From an uncultured Eubacteriales bacterium (GTDB taxonomy: Bacteria; Bacillota; Clostridia; Oscillospirales; Acutalibacteraceae): a stretch of DNA of 40,639 bases. The DNA lies in contig OMZF01000030.1 of the NCBI GenBank assembly GCA_900315465.1, positions 1 to 40,639 of the forward strand, in the 5' to 3' direction. The stretch's first letter is position 1, and each line of letters opens with the position of its first letter. The position numbers were made by a program, and so were the translations under genes. Below, piece by piece: positions 1 to 9,500 of this stretch. A model generated the notes under the pieces. It had not been told where the DNA came from and searched no databases. It was given only the letters and a program-made list of their open reading frames with translations.

Positions 1-1
1 A

Positions 2-1012
2 GCATCAGCAACAGGCTCACAGGTACTCGGAAAACTCACAGAAGTCGGAGTGAATACGGCAGGCAAAATGCTTGCCCACGGTGCGTCCTACCTTATAGAT
101 AACGGAAATCTTAAGGGATTTATGGACAAAAAAGGCTACGGAATACTCAAGGAAGCAGGATTGTCTGCTTTATCAATAGGCGGAGATTATCTCAAAGGTA
201 AAGGACTTGAGCTGCTGAAAGATAAGTTCGGCGGACTGAGCAATTCACAGCTTGTAAATTCACTTACAAAGGCTTATGAATATTGCAAGGATAAAGCACC
301 TGCACTTACAAATATTGTTACAAAAACCGGCAAAGACCTTGTGGGCAGTCTGTCATGGAGTGACCTCGCAAAACTCAAAGATCCGTCAAGCTTTGCAAAG
401 GAACTTGGAAACAGAGCATTGGGCAGCCTTGTAAGCAATGCAAAGGGTGAAGTGGGTAATTTCGTTCAGAATGATCTTAACAACCTGACAGGCGGTGCGG
501 TAGGTGATGCTGTGAACAGTGTTGTAAACAGTGATTTCGGTAAAGCAGTAGCAGGCGGTTATCAGAAAGTGACTGGTATTATTGACGAAATAAAATCAAC
601 TTCATCAGGTTTCACTGAAAGTATAAGCAATGCGATAGGTCATATCAGCGGTGAATTCAAGGATGTTACAAGCAGTATAGGTTCAATTTCCGATATTATA
701 GGAAAAATAAATGTCGGTACAGGTGTTTCAAATATTGCGGATAAACTTGGAAGTTCATTTGGAATAAATACAAGTAAGATAAGCGGTATCAGCGGAACTC
801 TCGGAAAAATAATAGGCTCTGCAACAACTAATCCCGTTCAGAATATATCCCATATCTTCGGAAACAGCGGCAGTAAAGCAATAAGTTCAATATGCGGAAG
901 CAGTTTCTCAAAAACGCTCGGTACTGCTGTGGATGCTGTGAGTAAAGCCGATAATTTTACCAAATCCACAAATACAAATATATCATCGATCTTATCGCAC
1001 ATAAGACTATGA
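2..1012 (+). CDS. Large Gly/Ser-rich protein of the type VII locus, C-terminal part only
   Basis: The reading frame is open from the first bases of the window, so only the last 336 residues of a longer protein are present. An internal GTG at 50 has no convincing ribosome binding site and is probably not the start. The visible part is rich in Gly, Ser, Asn and Lys, has no obvious membrane segment, and consists of loosely repeated amphipathic stretches such as GSLVSNAKGEVGNF and SSIGSISDIIGKI. I recognise no domain. It is followed after 24 nt by another large protein and then by WXG100 genes in the same direction, so it may be a secreted substrate or structural partner of the type VII system. 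That role is inferred from position alone. Confidence 0.6.
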   Translation, partial: ASATGSQVLGKLTEVGVNTAGKMLAHGASYLIDNGNLKGFMDKKGYGILKEAGLSALSIGGDYLKGKGLELLKDKFGGLSNSQLVNSLTKAYEYCKDKAPALTNIVTKTGKDLVGSLSWSDLAKLKDPSSFAKELGNRALGSLVSNAKGEVGNFVQNDLNNLTGGAVGDAVNSVVNSDFGKAVAGGYQKVTGIIDEIKSTSSGFTESISNAIGHISGEFKDVTSSIGSISDIIGKINVGTGVSNIADKLGSSFGINTSKISGISGTLGKIIGSATTNPVQNISHIFGNSGSKAISSICGSSFSKTLGTAVDAVSKADNFTKSTNTNISSILSHIRL

Positions 1013-1036
1013 TCGGAGAATCAGTGGTGATGATAA

Positions 1037-2803
1037 TTGAGAATTAATATTAAAGTAAATTTCAACGGTGATGAAATGTTTCATCCGTTTGCTGCAGGCG
1101 GTGCATTGGAATATTTACCAAAAATGCTGGCTATGCAATCAAATGTAAAAGATGCATTTGTTGCTGTAAATAATGCACTGTGCAACGTCAACGGAGGATT
1201 GGGTGAGCTTACAGAAGCCCATGAATTTCTGGGTGACCGTATACAATACAAAGAAGAAAAGCTTAATGAACAGATAATTTATAAAAGTCAGGCTATCGCA
1301 GATTTTTTATCAAATGCCCTTCAAACCGAAACAAAGATAATTGTAAAGATTCAGCTCAAAAATATAAAATTTTATAAAATAAATAAATGGGCAAGAACAG
1401 CTGATATGAGGTCACTTGGTGAAAATATAAAGATAGCAGTAAAAAGTGCCTGGAAAAGCACTGTGAAGTTTGTCCGTGGGCATTCTACAGAAATCAAGAT
1501 AGTTCTTGCTGTTGTGGTGGTAGCAGCTTTGATAGCACTTTCTATTTTTACAGGAGGAGCAGCTGCTGTGCTGTTTGGTATGATGGCAAAAGGTGCCTTG
1601 ACAATGATGCTTGTCGGAGGTGCTATGGGAGCCGGCTTTGGATTGTTGAGCGGAGGAAGCTTCAAACAGGTAACGGCTCTTATGGCAGACGGAATGTTAT
1701 TCGGTGCGATAGGCGGTGCGGCATTCGGAGCAGGCGGATATATCTTAGCCGGAGGTGCTGCTGCCGGTGCAGGCGGTTATCTTGCCGTTAATACGGCAGC
1801 TACTCTTTCACAGAATGTGTCAGCTTTTGCTGTAAGATCACTTGGCAGTATGCTTGCAACTTTTACAGGTCATGTCATAGATACGGCTGGTACTGATAAA
1901 TTTATGAATGCTAAATTCCAGAATAATTTTGCAATAAGCACGGCTTTACAAATGGCAGGCGATTTAATAGGTATGGGAATGGCATATAAACTTACTCAGA
2001 CAGGAATTACCATACCTACGTTATCAAAACTTTCAGAAAAAGGCATTTTCAAAATAGTAAAAGATTTGGGAATAAAAAATGCTCCGGCTGTTTCAAAAAC
2101 AGCTGCTGTCAAAGATGCAGCAGTTACTACTCCGGTGCTGAAAGGTACTACACCTGCTGTAACAGGCAGCAAATGGAAAATGCCGGATCTTTCAAAGTTT
2201 ATGCAGAAATTCAAAAGTAATAAGCCTGCACCCGCTAATGTTGCTTCTGCTGAAGGAACAGAAGCATCGATAAAAAATAGTGTTGCTTATGTTGAAGGTT
2301 CTGAAGCACCGATAAAAAATAGTGTTGTCTATGTTGAAGGAACCCAAGCGTCGATAAAAGGTAATATTGCTTATGTTGAAGGTTCTGAGGTTTCATTCGG
2401 TAAAATTGTGGATATTTATCCGGACGGAACGGCTGTTGTACGTGAGCCGGGTCAGGGATTTAAACTTCCGGATCTTAAAGAATTTTTTATAAATGATGTA
2501 ACAAAAACAGCAGATGGCACTACTATAAAATTCAATTCTATGCCATGGCAGAACAATCCGTTCATTTTAGATAGTACAAGAGCATCAGGGTTCAGAGCGA
2601 GTGGTATGCAGATAGCGGCAAGTTATACAATCCCGACAACAGGTACTGTTATAAATCATGCATATACTTCTGATGGAGCAGCGAATTTTCTGATGGGAGA
2701 TACATTGAATATTAATTTCAACTATTTCAAACCGGTGGGAAATCCGGTAGTTTTTCCGGATAAAATAAATGTACCGGATATAAACATTCCAAGCGATAAA
2801 TAA
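1037..2803 (+). CDS. Hypothetical protein with central glycine-rich hydrophobic region and 14-residue repeats
   Basis: The frame starts with TTG at 1037, preceded by a GGTGATG ribosome binding site, and encodes 588 aa. The first 140 residues are soluble and helical. Residues about 153-270 form a long Ala/Gly-rich hydrophobic stretch (VLAVVVVAALIALSIF and following), resembling the hydrophobic translocation segments of polymorphic toxins and some type VII effectors. Residues about 400-455 contain three to four copies of a 14-residue unit of the form VEGxxAxIKNxxAY. The C-terminal 100 residues look beta-rich (PWQNNPF, SYTIPTTGTV) and match nothing I recognise. It lies between another large hypothetical and a TPR gene at the head of the WXG100 cluster. 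A secreted effector is possible, but no catalytic motif is visible and no separate immunity gene is apparent. Confidence 0.65.
   Translation: MRINIKVNFNGDEMFHPFAAGGALEYLPKMLAMQSNVKDAFVAVNNALCNVNGGLGELTEAHEFLGDRIQYKEEKLNEQIIYKSQAIADFLSNALQTETKIIVKIQLKNIKFYKINKWARTADMRSLGENIKIAVKSAWKSTVKFVRGHSTEIKIVLAVVVVAALIALSIFTGGAAAVLFGMMAKGALTMMLVGGAMGAGFGLLSGGSFKQVTALMADGMLFGAIGGAAFGAGGYILAGGAAAGAGGYLAVNTAATLSQNVSAFAVRSLGSMLATFTGHVIDTAGTDKFMNAKFQNNFAISTALQMAGDLIGMGMAYKLTQTGITIPTLSKLSEKGIFKIVKDLGIKNAPAVSKTAAVKDAAVTTPVLKGTTPAVTGSKWKMPDLSKFMQKFKSNKPAPANVASAEGTEASIKNSVAYVEGSEAPIKNSVVYVEGTQASIKGNIAYVEGSEVSFGKIVDIYPDGTAVVREPGQGFKLPDLKEFFINDVTKTADGTTIKFNSMPWQNNPFILDSTRASGFRASGMQIAASYTIPTTGTVINHAYTSDGAANFLMGDTLNINFNYFKPVGNPVVFPDKINVPDINIPSDK
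2252..2395 (+). repeat. 42-nt in-frame tandem repeat
   Basis: Units begin at GAAGG at 2252, 2294, 2336 and 2378, exactly 42 nt apart: three full copies and a partial one. They encode EGTEASIKNSVAYV and close variants. The copies have diverged at several codons, so the array is not very recent. Confidence 0.8.
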
Positions 2804-2888
2804 AAATGCATTCCATAAACATCGGGCAAAAATAAAAAAGACGATGTTTATAGATATAAAAAATTATTTAATAAACGAGGTGGAAAAT

Positions 2889-4505
2889 TTGGATATTGAA
2901 GCTTATAAGGAAGCGGTAGGCAATGCCGATATAGCATTTGCCAACGGAAAATTTGAAAATGCGGTATCATGGTATGATAAAGCACTGAAAGAAGCACCGA
3001 ATGATGAATATTCTCTCTCAAAAGCAGGAACAGCACTTGTTTCGATCAGTAAATTTGAGGAAGCATTCGGATATTTCCAGAGAGCAGTTGAAGCAGGCCC
3101 GGAAAACGGTGATAACCTCTTTAATCTTGCAAATGCATATTTCTTCTCGGGTGATATTTCCAAAGCGATGGAATATTATACACAGGCTGAGATAAAAAAA
3201 TGTTCTGATGATGTAAAGGCAAGAATTTATTATCAGATGGCTCTTATGTGTTCCATAAAAATGGATTACAGCAATGCACTTGTAAACTATCAGAAATACG
3301 AAGATGCAGACAAAACAGGTCAGGCAGCAATAGATACAGAAGTTATTGCAGAAAGAGTAAGTCTGTATATCAAGCTTGAGGATTATGAAAATGCTCTCAA
3401 ATATACGATGAAATGGCTGTCACTCGCACCGTCTGATCTGAGGTGCTATATAGTATATTTCAATCTGCTTATGGCAGAGGAACAGTATGATAAGGCACTT
3501 TCTGCTCTTGATGATGCCGAGAAATATGCTGTAAAATCTCCGGAAGAGCAGTATGCAGTAGATGTGAGCAGGGCGAATTTCTATGCTGCGGCTGCCGGAA
3601 CTGAGATCGACAAGGACAGTAATTTCAACGACAAGGCATATGAACTTATGAATCAGCTTGTTGTCAGCGAATACGGTTCACCCGAAGAAAAGAATGAATT
3701 GGTTCTCGCACTTGGTGAACTTTGCATATCAATGCAAAAGGTAGATGAAGCAATCCAGCTTATGCAGATGCTTACCGAAGAGTCTGAGACAGCAGAAGAA
3801 GATGCTGCTCCTGCAGGTGAATTATCATTTGAAGCTGATCCTGCAGAAGTAGATGCCGTTATGACGTCTCAGCTTGCTGCTATGGAAGCAAAGGTAGCAT
3901 CCGGAGAGATAAGTGAAGATCTGGGTGACAATGTTCCTGTGAATTATGACGAAAACGGCAATCCTGTAAGGGATTATCCTGACGGCATATTCGGTGAGGA
4001 TGAAAACGGTTATAAGCTGCCCGAATTTGAAGGCGTTGATATGAAGGCACTTGAAGAGCAGGATGCAGAGGATGAAAGAATTGCTAAGGCAGTATTCAAA
4101 GCAAAAGTCAATTTCACGCTACTTACTTGCTATGCTTTCAAAGAGGATTATGAGCAGACGCTTAAATATGCACGCCTGGTAAAGAATACTCCCGATAACA
4201 CATATTATTCATTCTTCGGCAGATATTCCGAAGCTTATGCTATCAAAAAGCTTGCACAGCAGGGTAAGCAGTTCACAAAAGAACAGGCTGACAGAAAGTA
4301 TCAGGAAGAACTGGCATTCTTCCGTGCACAGATGCTCAAAGCAAATGAGGATTCTGCATATGCACTTATATTCCGTACCAGAATGTATGCCGAAACCGGC
4401 AAATTCGATAAGGCTCTTGAACTTGCCGAGCTTATGACTGATTCTGATAAAGCGGCTCTTGTACAGTATGTTGATGAATGCCGCAAGGAGCAGGGAGAAA
4501 GCTGA
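2889..4505 (+). CDS. Tetratricopeptide repeat protein of the type VII locus
   Basis: This 538-aa protein begins at TTG 2889, chosen because GAGGTGG (2878-2883) sits 5 nt upstream. An in-frame ATG at 2844 has only a weak site and would add 15 residues. The N-terminal 220 residues show at least four TPR-like helix pairs (FENAVSWYDKALKEAP, FEEAFGYFQRAVEAGP, ISKAMEYYTQAEIK, YENALKYTMKWLSLAP). An acidic linker at about 300-390 (EESETAEEDAAPAGE) follows, and then a second helical TPR-like region. No signal peptide or membrane segment is visible, so it is probably a cytoplasmic scaffold or chaperone. It ends 14 nt before the first small WXG100-like gene, which suggests an adaptor for secreted substrates. 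That role is inference. Confidence 0.75.
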   Translation: MDIEAYKEAVGNADIAFANGKFENAVSWYDKALKEAPNDEYSLSKAGTALVSISKFEEAFGYFQRAVEAGPENGDNLFNLANAYFFSGDISKAMEYYTQAEIKKCSDDVKARIYYQMALMCSIKMDYSNALVNYQKYEDADKTGQAAIDTEVIAERVSLYIKLEDYENALKYTMKWLSLAPSDLRCYIVYFNLLMAEEQYDKALSALDDAEKYAVKSPEEQYAVDVSRANFYAAAAGTEIDKDSNFNDKAYELMNQLVVSEYGSPEEKNELVLALGELCISMQKVDEAIQLMQMLTEESETAEEDAAPAGELSFEADPAEVDAVMTSQLAAMEAKVASGEISEDLGDNVPVNYDENGNPVRDYPDGIFGEDENGYKLPEFEGVDMKALEEQDAEDERIAKAVFKAKVNFTLLTCYAFKEDYEQTLKYARLVKNTPDNTYYSFFGRYSEAYAIKKLAQQGKQFTKEQADRKYQEELAFFRAQMLKANEDSAYALIFRTRMYAETGKFDKALELAELMTDSDKAALVQYVDECRKEQGES

Positions 4506-4519
4506 AAGGGGTGAGCTGA

Positions 4520-4828
4520 ATGTCTGAAATACTTATAGACGAAGAAGAACTTCAGAAAGCTCACAATGATTTTATGGAGCTGGCAGCAAAGGCAAAATCA
4601 CTGCTCAAGGATATAGAACAGCTTAATGAGGAAATTAAAACGGGTTTTGATACACCGGCAGGAAAGATATTTTATAATTCCTATAAAGACTGTTTGTGTG
4701 AGCCGCTTAATCAGCAGATAATCGTAATTGAGCATATTGCAGAAAACCTTCTGACTGCTAAAAGTATGTATCAGTCTGTATTTGATGAATACAGGGATCT
4801 GGTAAATACGATCAATTCAAGCGACTGA
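4520..4828 (+). CDS. Small helical WXG100-like protein without the Trp motif
   Basis: This 102-aa protein starts at ATG 4520 behind AAAGGGGTGAGCTGA. It has the size and predicted helix-turn-helix hairpin of the WXG100 superfamily, but the turn reads TGFDTPAGKIFYNSY, so there is no Trp-X-Gly. The first helix (EEELQKAHNDFMELAAKAKS) and second helix (LNQQIIVIEHIAENLLTAKS) are amphipathic. In the C-terminal part, FDEYRDLVNTINSSD resembles a type VII tail but has no clear YxxxD/E. It may be a dedicated partner of one of the neighbouring WXG100 proteins or an LXG-chaperone-like (DUF3130/Lap) protein. The WXG100-like assignment rests on size, predicted fold and location. Confidence 0.7.
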   Translation: MSEILIDEEELQKAHNDFMELAAKAKSLLKDIEQLNEEIKTGFDTPAGKIFYNSYKDCLCEPLNQQIIVIEHIAENLLTAKSMYQSVFDEYRDLVNTINSSD

Positions 4829-4829
4829 T

Positions 4830-4848
4830 GTTATCTTAAAAAGATAAC
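4830..4848. other. Perfect 8-bp inverted repeat just after a stop codon
   Basis: GTTATCTT-AAA-AAGATAAC is a perfect stem with a 3-nt loop, 2 nt after the stop of the upstream gene and ahead of two WXG100 genes. No T-tract follows, so it is not a standard terminator. It could be an mRNA processing or stabilising hairpin or a protein-binding palindrome. Confidence 0.45.
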
Positions 4849-4883
4849 CGTAAATAAAAATAACTGAGAGGAGAAAAACAATT

Positions 4884-5204
4884 ATGGCATCAATACTTTC
4901 AAACGCAACTATTACAAACGCAAAAGGCAGTGTTACATCATATGTTGCAACTGCACAGGGACTTTATGACGAGCTTCAGAACGTTATAAATACCCTCACA
5001 TCCGCAGGCTTTATGGGAGATTCGGCAGACGGTTTCAAAGAATTCTTTACATCAAAGGCTACACCGGCTCTCGTTGCAAATCTTACAGACCCGCAGGGTT
5101 CTATCACAGCAGGTATAAACGGTATGCTTGATTCTGTAAAGACAACACTTCTTGATACTGTTGACCCGCAGCTCGGTGACATAAACAGAAATCCCCAGCA
5201 GTAA
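4884..5204 (+). CDS. WXG100-family-like small secreted protein
   Basis: This 106-aa protein starts at ATG 4884 behind GAGAGGAGAAAAACAATT. It has WXG100 size and hairpin layout, but the turn is GFMGDSADGFKEFF, with Phe-Met-Gly at the Trp-X-Gly position. The C terminus, DPQLGDINRNPQQ, closely resembles that of the WXG100 protein at 11257-11577 (SLGDFNRDPNQE). WXG100 proteins are exported as helical-hairpin dimers by an FtsK/SpoIIIE-type ATPase, and such an ATPase is encoded 1.4 kb downstream. A near-unbroken run of three small genes suggests they are partners. Confidence 0.8.
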   Translation: MASILSNATITNAKGSVTSYVATAQGLYDELQNVINTLTSAGFMGDSADGFKEFFTSKATPALVANLTDPQGSITAGINGMLDSVKTTLLDTVDPQLGDINRNPQQ

Positions 5205-5240
5205 TATAAATGAAATATTAAAGTAAAGGAGTAAACCGTT

Positions 5241-5546
5241 ATGGCTGATATAGTTTTTAAATTTGATGAAATGAGAAATGCCGCTTCCAAAATAGAGGAT
5301 ATATCAAACAGATATAAGGCAGCTTCACAGAAATTCCAGACCGATTTTGCAGACGCTACAAAGGACTGGGAAGGTGCAAGTAAGGATAAGCTTACACAGT
5401 TTATTACAGGTGCTGTAAATGAATATATGGGTACAACCGTTCCCGGTATCGTTACCGCACTTGCAGAGCTTATAAAGGCTAATGCAGATCAGATGGAGAA
5501 GGCAGACCAGCAGCTTGCTGACAATATACCGACCTCTCTCGGCTGA
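5241..5546 (+). CDS. WXG100 family type VII secretion protein (ESAT-6-like)
   Basis: This 101-aa protein starts at ATG 5241 behind AAAGGAG. It is the clearest family member in the cluster. Helix one is DEMRNAASKIEDISNRYKAA, and the Trp-Glu-Gly turn in TKDWEGASKDKL is the WXG motif. A second long helix follows, ending LADNIPTSLG. There is no signal peptide, as expected for substrates of this system. It is 36 nt downstream of another WXG100-like gene and probably co-transcribed with it. It lacks the LGDxNRxPxQ tail found in two sister proteins. Confidence 0.9.
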   Translation: MADIVFKFDEMRNAASKIEDISNRYKAASQKFQTDFADATKDWEGASKDKLTQFITGAVNEYMGTTVPGIVTALAELIKANADQMEKADQQLADNIPTSLG

Positions 5547-5578
5547 TAAAAACCTGAATATAAAACGGGTGATGCTAT

Positions 5579-6451
5579 ATGGATAATATCGAAAAATCAA
5601 TGTCGGGTGAGCAGGAGCTTATTGACATTGAAGAAAAAAAAGAACAGTTTGAATATGAAATGACTCAGGTCTTGCTGATGTTTAAAAACGAGGCAGAAGC
5701 CCTCAAGGCAAAAGACGTTTCCGAGTATCTTGAAATGGAAGTCGGAAAAGCTGAGGTCAGTTTTGAAGCACCCGAAATTGAAGTAAAGGGTGTTAAGGCA
5801 GCAAAAATTGCCGAAGTGAAAGAAATAGCACCGTCTGAAAATGTGTTTGAGGTAAGTGTAAGCGGTATTGAAGTGCCTGAAGTGAAAAAGGCAGAACAGG
5901 TAATTTTCGGAGAATTTGTGGCATCTGTAAATGCTGATGTTCCAAAAGTTCCTGTATTTTCGGGTATTTCTGGTGTCAAAGCGGATGCTCCCGAAAAAGC
6001 TGTCAATATAGCTGAAGTGCCTGATGTAAATGTTAAAGTTCCGGAAAACATTGCTTATGAAGTAAGTATTCCCGAAACGGCAAAATATGAGGAGAATATT
6101 CCGTCATATACCGCAAAGGCAATCCAAGCCTTTGAAGTGGGTAAAGTTTCGGCAGCCGTTCCCGAAATTGAAAAGTTTACTGTAAGCGATGATTTAAAAG
6201 TTGCAGGTACTGTAAGCGTGAGCATAAGTGAAAATATGCCTGAAACTGCGATAAACTCTGATTCATTCGTATTAGGAGAAGTAAAGGCGGAGAAGTTTTC
6301 TGTATCAGTAACCGATACAGCTATGCCGGCAATAACCGTACTTCCCGTACCGCAAAAGGCAGAAATACCAAAATACCCCGAAATACCTCCGAAGCCCGAT
6401 TTCAGTTCATACTATAATGATATAATCGAGGCTTTAAAGGGTGAACTCTGA
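5579..6451 (+). CDS. Val/Glu/Pro/Lys-rich repeat protein of the type VII locus
   Basis: This 290-aa protein starts at ATG 5579 behind GGGTGATGCTAT. It has three parts. Residues 1-55 form a charged helix (IEEKKEQFEYEMTQVLLMF). Residues about 58-265 are a degenerate series of 10-20-residue units built on xVPEVxKxxVxxxV (VSGIEVPEVKKAEQV, NIAEVPDVNVKVPENI), with almost no aromatic residues. A final Pro-rich segment and helix (EIPPKPDFSSYYNDIIEALK) ends the protein. The layout suggests an extended or beta-solenoid-like rod between two helical ends. I recognise no family. It is the last gene before an intrinsic terminator and could be a secreted filament, a substrate or a machine component. Confidence 0.65.
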   Translation: MDNIEKSMSGEQELIDIEEKKEQFEYEMTQVLLMFKNEAEALKAKDVSEYLEMEVGKAEVSFEAPEIEVKGVKAAKIAEVKEIAPSENVFEVSVSGIEVPEVKKAEQVIFGEFVASVNADVPKVPVFSGISGVKADAPEKAVNIAEVPDVNVKVPENIAYEVSIPETAKYEENIPSYTAKAIQAFEVGKVSAAVPEIEKFTVSDDLKVAGTVSVSISENMPETAINSDSFVLGEVKAEKFSVSVTDTAMPAITVLPVPQKAEIPKYPEIPPKPDFSSYYNDIIEALKGEL

Positions 6452-6504
6452 CCTGATATAAAAAATCGGCTGTGCAGACACTGAATCGGAATGATTATTT
6501 GAGT

Positions 6505-6550
6505 GGAACGTAAATTGCCCCGTTGGTGTCGATTTGCGTTCCTCTTTTTT
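6505..6550 (+). terminator. Intrinsic terminator inside the type VII operon
   Basis: GGAACGTAAATTG (6505-6517) pairs with CGATTTGCGTTCC (6530-6542) as a 13-bp stem with two G-U pairs and a 12-nt loop. TCTTTTTT follows at 6543-6550. Only 31 nt separate it from the ATPase start and no promoter fits there. Expression of the ATPase genes probably depends on read-through, giving less ATPase than small secreted proteins. Confidence 0.8.
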
Positions 6551-6581
6551 GTTAAGAAATGTTATCTGAAAGGGTGAGTTT

Positions 6582-9500
6582 ATGGAAAGCAATAAACTGC
6601 TTATAGGCGTTCAGTTTGTTGATCCGAGAAATAATAATAAAAGTCTGGTGTTTGAGCTTATCGTACTTCGTGATCTCACCCTCAGACAACTGATAGACGG
6701 TATTAAATATGGTCTTATCAAAAAGGGTGAAGATAAGTTTTATAAAAGATGCCGTGAGATATTTAATGAATGTGTATCTGTAACGGATGCAGGCGGACTT
6801 TATAAAAGAATAACTCTGACCTCCTATAATGATGCACTTTTAAGCGAAAAAGTAAACGGAGTAAGGGCTGCTATAAGAGAATCGGATATGAAAAAAACAC
6901 TTGTTGAGGCAGGTTTCATATCTGCCACAAGAATAGTATTCGACCCCACGGAATCATACCGTTCATATGAAATAAATACCTCTGTTATAATACCTGCCTT
7001 TAATCCTGCTCAAAACGGGAAGGATGGATTTTCTTTCCCTGATTACAACATAAGTACAAGACAACTCAGCAGATTTGACGATACACCGGTTGAAATAATT
7101 CCTCCGTCAAATCCTCCTCAGAAGCCGGAACAAAATATTTTAATGATGCTTCTGCCTACAGTTATCACCATTTCCGTCACAATAATATCAAGAATAATGA
7201 CAAGCGGCAGCGGGTCAATCGGAATGGTGCTTGTAAGCTCAATAATGAGCCTTGTAACTGTAGTCATTTCGGTTATAAATTTTATCCGTCAGAATAAGAA
7301 GTACAAAAAAGATCTTGAAAGATGGCGGAATGAATACGAAGAATATATAGACAAAACTATTTCAAAAATACTCGAAAGACAGGAAAAGGATGCCGCAAAA
7401 CTCGATGAATCCTATCCTGATATAAATGATTTGTTTGACGAAAGCAAACCCGAAAAAAGTGTATACGGAGTTTGCGGAAGTATTTTCAGCCGTTGTCAGG
7501 AAGACAGCGATTATCTTACAGTAAGGCTCGGAACTTCCGATATGGTTGAAAATTACTTTGAAATCAAAGGAGGCAAGAGGGATGTTATATTCTCCTCGGA
7601 AGGCTTCAGGATAAAATTTGACAAAGTGAAGCTTTATATCTCCGATGATGCTGATTATGACAATAAGGAAGATGAAACGTATTATCTCACAAATCTTCCT
7701 AACCATATAGCCGAAAAATACAGATATATGAAACGTGCGGCAATGCTGTTTTCACTGCGGAACTGCGGTGCATTGGGTATAATTGCACCGAACAGTGTTT
7801 TTTATGAAAGACTTATACAGCGTATGGTATTTGACCTTTGTTTCTATCATAGTCCCGACGATTTGCAGTTTATTGTTTTGTTTGAACCGACAGATGATCC
7901 CGATAAGATAGAAAGCTGCATAAGTAATTTCAAATTTATGCCGCATTTCAGAGATCTGTTTTCGGATCGTTCACAGTTTGTATTTGATGATGTAAATGCC
8001 GGTATGGTATTCAGCTCAATGCTGAGTGTAATGGGTGAGCGTTCTGCAATGGCAGGACAGGGAGTGCATTTTCCGCATATAGTATTCATTGTATATCACG
8101 AATACGGTATTAAGGAACACGCTTTTGCACAGTATCTGCCTAAAAAACCCGAACCGGGCAAGCTTTATGAAAATCCTCTCGGAATAACATTTATCTTCCC
8201 CAAGGTATATAAAGAACATCTTCCGGCATATTGTAATGATGTTATAACATTTTCCGGAGATCATACAGCAAAGATAGTTCCCCATGATGATGACCTTTTG
8301 GCAAGAGAATTCAATTTCAATATCTCACCGGAATGGAATGCCAAAATATATAATACATCCAAAATACTTTCATCTCTTTGCTATTCCAAAATATCACAGA
8401 ATGGTAAAGTTCCGTCAGCCGTAAGTCTTTTTGAACTTTACGGTTATTCAAAAAATAATCTTGATATAGGAAAACTTTGGGATTCAGAAAACAGAATAAA
8501 TGTAATAGAAACACTTTCCGTTCCCATAGGCAAGACAGAAAACGGAATAACCTGCCTTGACCTGCACGAAAACTTTGATGGCCCGCATATGCTTGTGGCA
8601 GGTACAACAGGTTCGGGTAAGTCTGAAACGATAATAACATATCTTCTCGGACTTTGTATGTATTTCAGACCTGATGAAGTCAATATGATGCTTGTGGATA
8701 TGAAGGGCGGTGGATTTATCAAACGTATAGGCACACTTCCTCATGTAGTAGGATCTGTTACCGATGTTGACGGTGATGAAAACGGTACAGGTGCGGAATA
8801 TATGCTTGCAAGATTCCTTGATTCACTTCGTTCCGAAATAAAGAGAAGAAAAATATTGTTCAATTCAATGCACGTTGACAGCATAAATCAGTATATAGCA
8901 GCTTGCCGCAGTATTGATTCCCATATCAAGAAGATAAATAACCGTCTAAGAGGAGAGGACAAGCCTCCTCTCACAGAAGCGGAAGAAAAAGCAATAAGAG
9001 ATCAGGCAAGAGATGACTGTCTTGCACATCTTGTACTTGTAGTAGATGAATTTACTGAACTCAAGCGTTTTTCAAGTGAAAGCAATGATATAGATTTCAT
9101 AGGCGAAATAACTACTATCGCAAGAGTAGGACGAAGCCTCGGATTTCATATCATACTTATTTCACAGAATATTGAGGGTGCAATAACCGATGATATAAGA
9201 GTAAACTCAAAATCCCGTCTTTGTCTTAAAGTTGCGACCAGACAGGCATCAAAGGAAATGATAGGAAATGACCTTGCGGCAAGTCCAACAATGCCCGGAC
9301 ACGGACGTGCATATCTGCTTGTTGGTACAGGCTCAAAATTTGAGTATTTCCAGTCAGGTTATGCAGGAGCAGTAGCAGAGGAGAATTTTGAACTTCCGAT
9401 GGAAATAGTAGAGGCATCAAAATCGGGAGTATATACAAAATTCTACCGTTCCGAAAAGGATAATACTGATGCGATAAAACGCAAAAAGGAGCTTGAGGCA

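Noticed and set aside
2844..2888. ATG at 2844 as start of the TPR protein
   Set aside because: The ribosome site GAGGTGG fits the TTG at 2889 much better, and the TPR pattern begins just after it.
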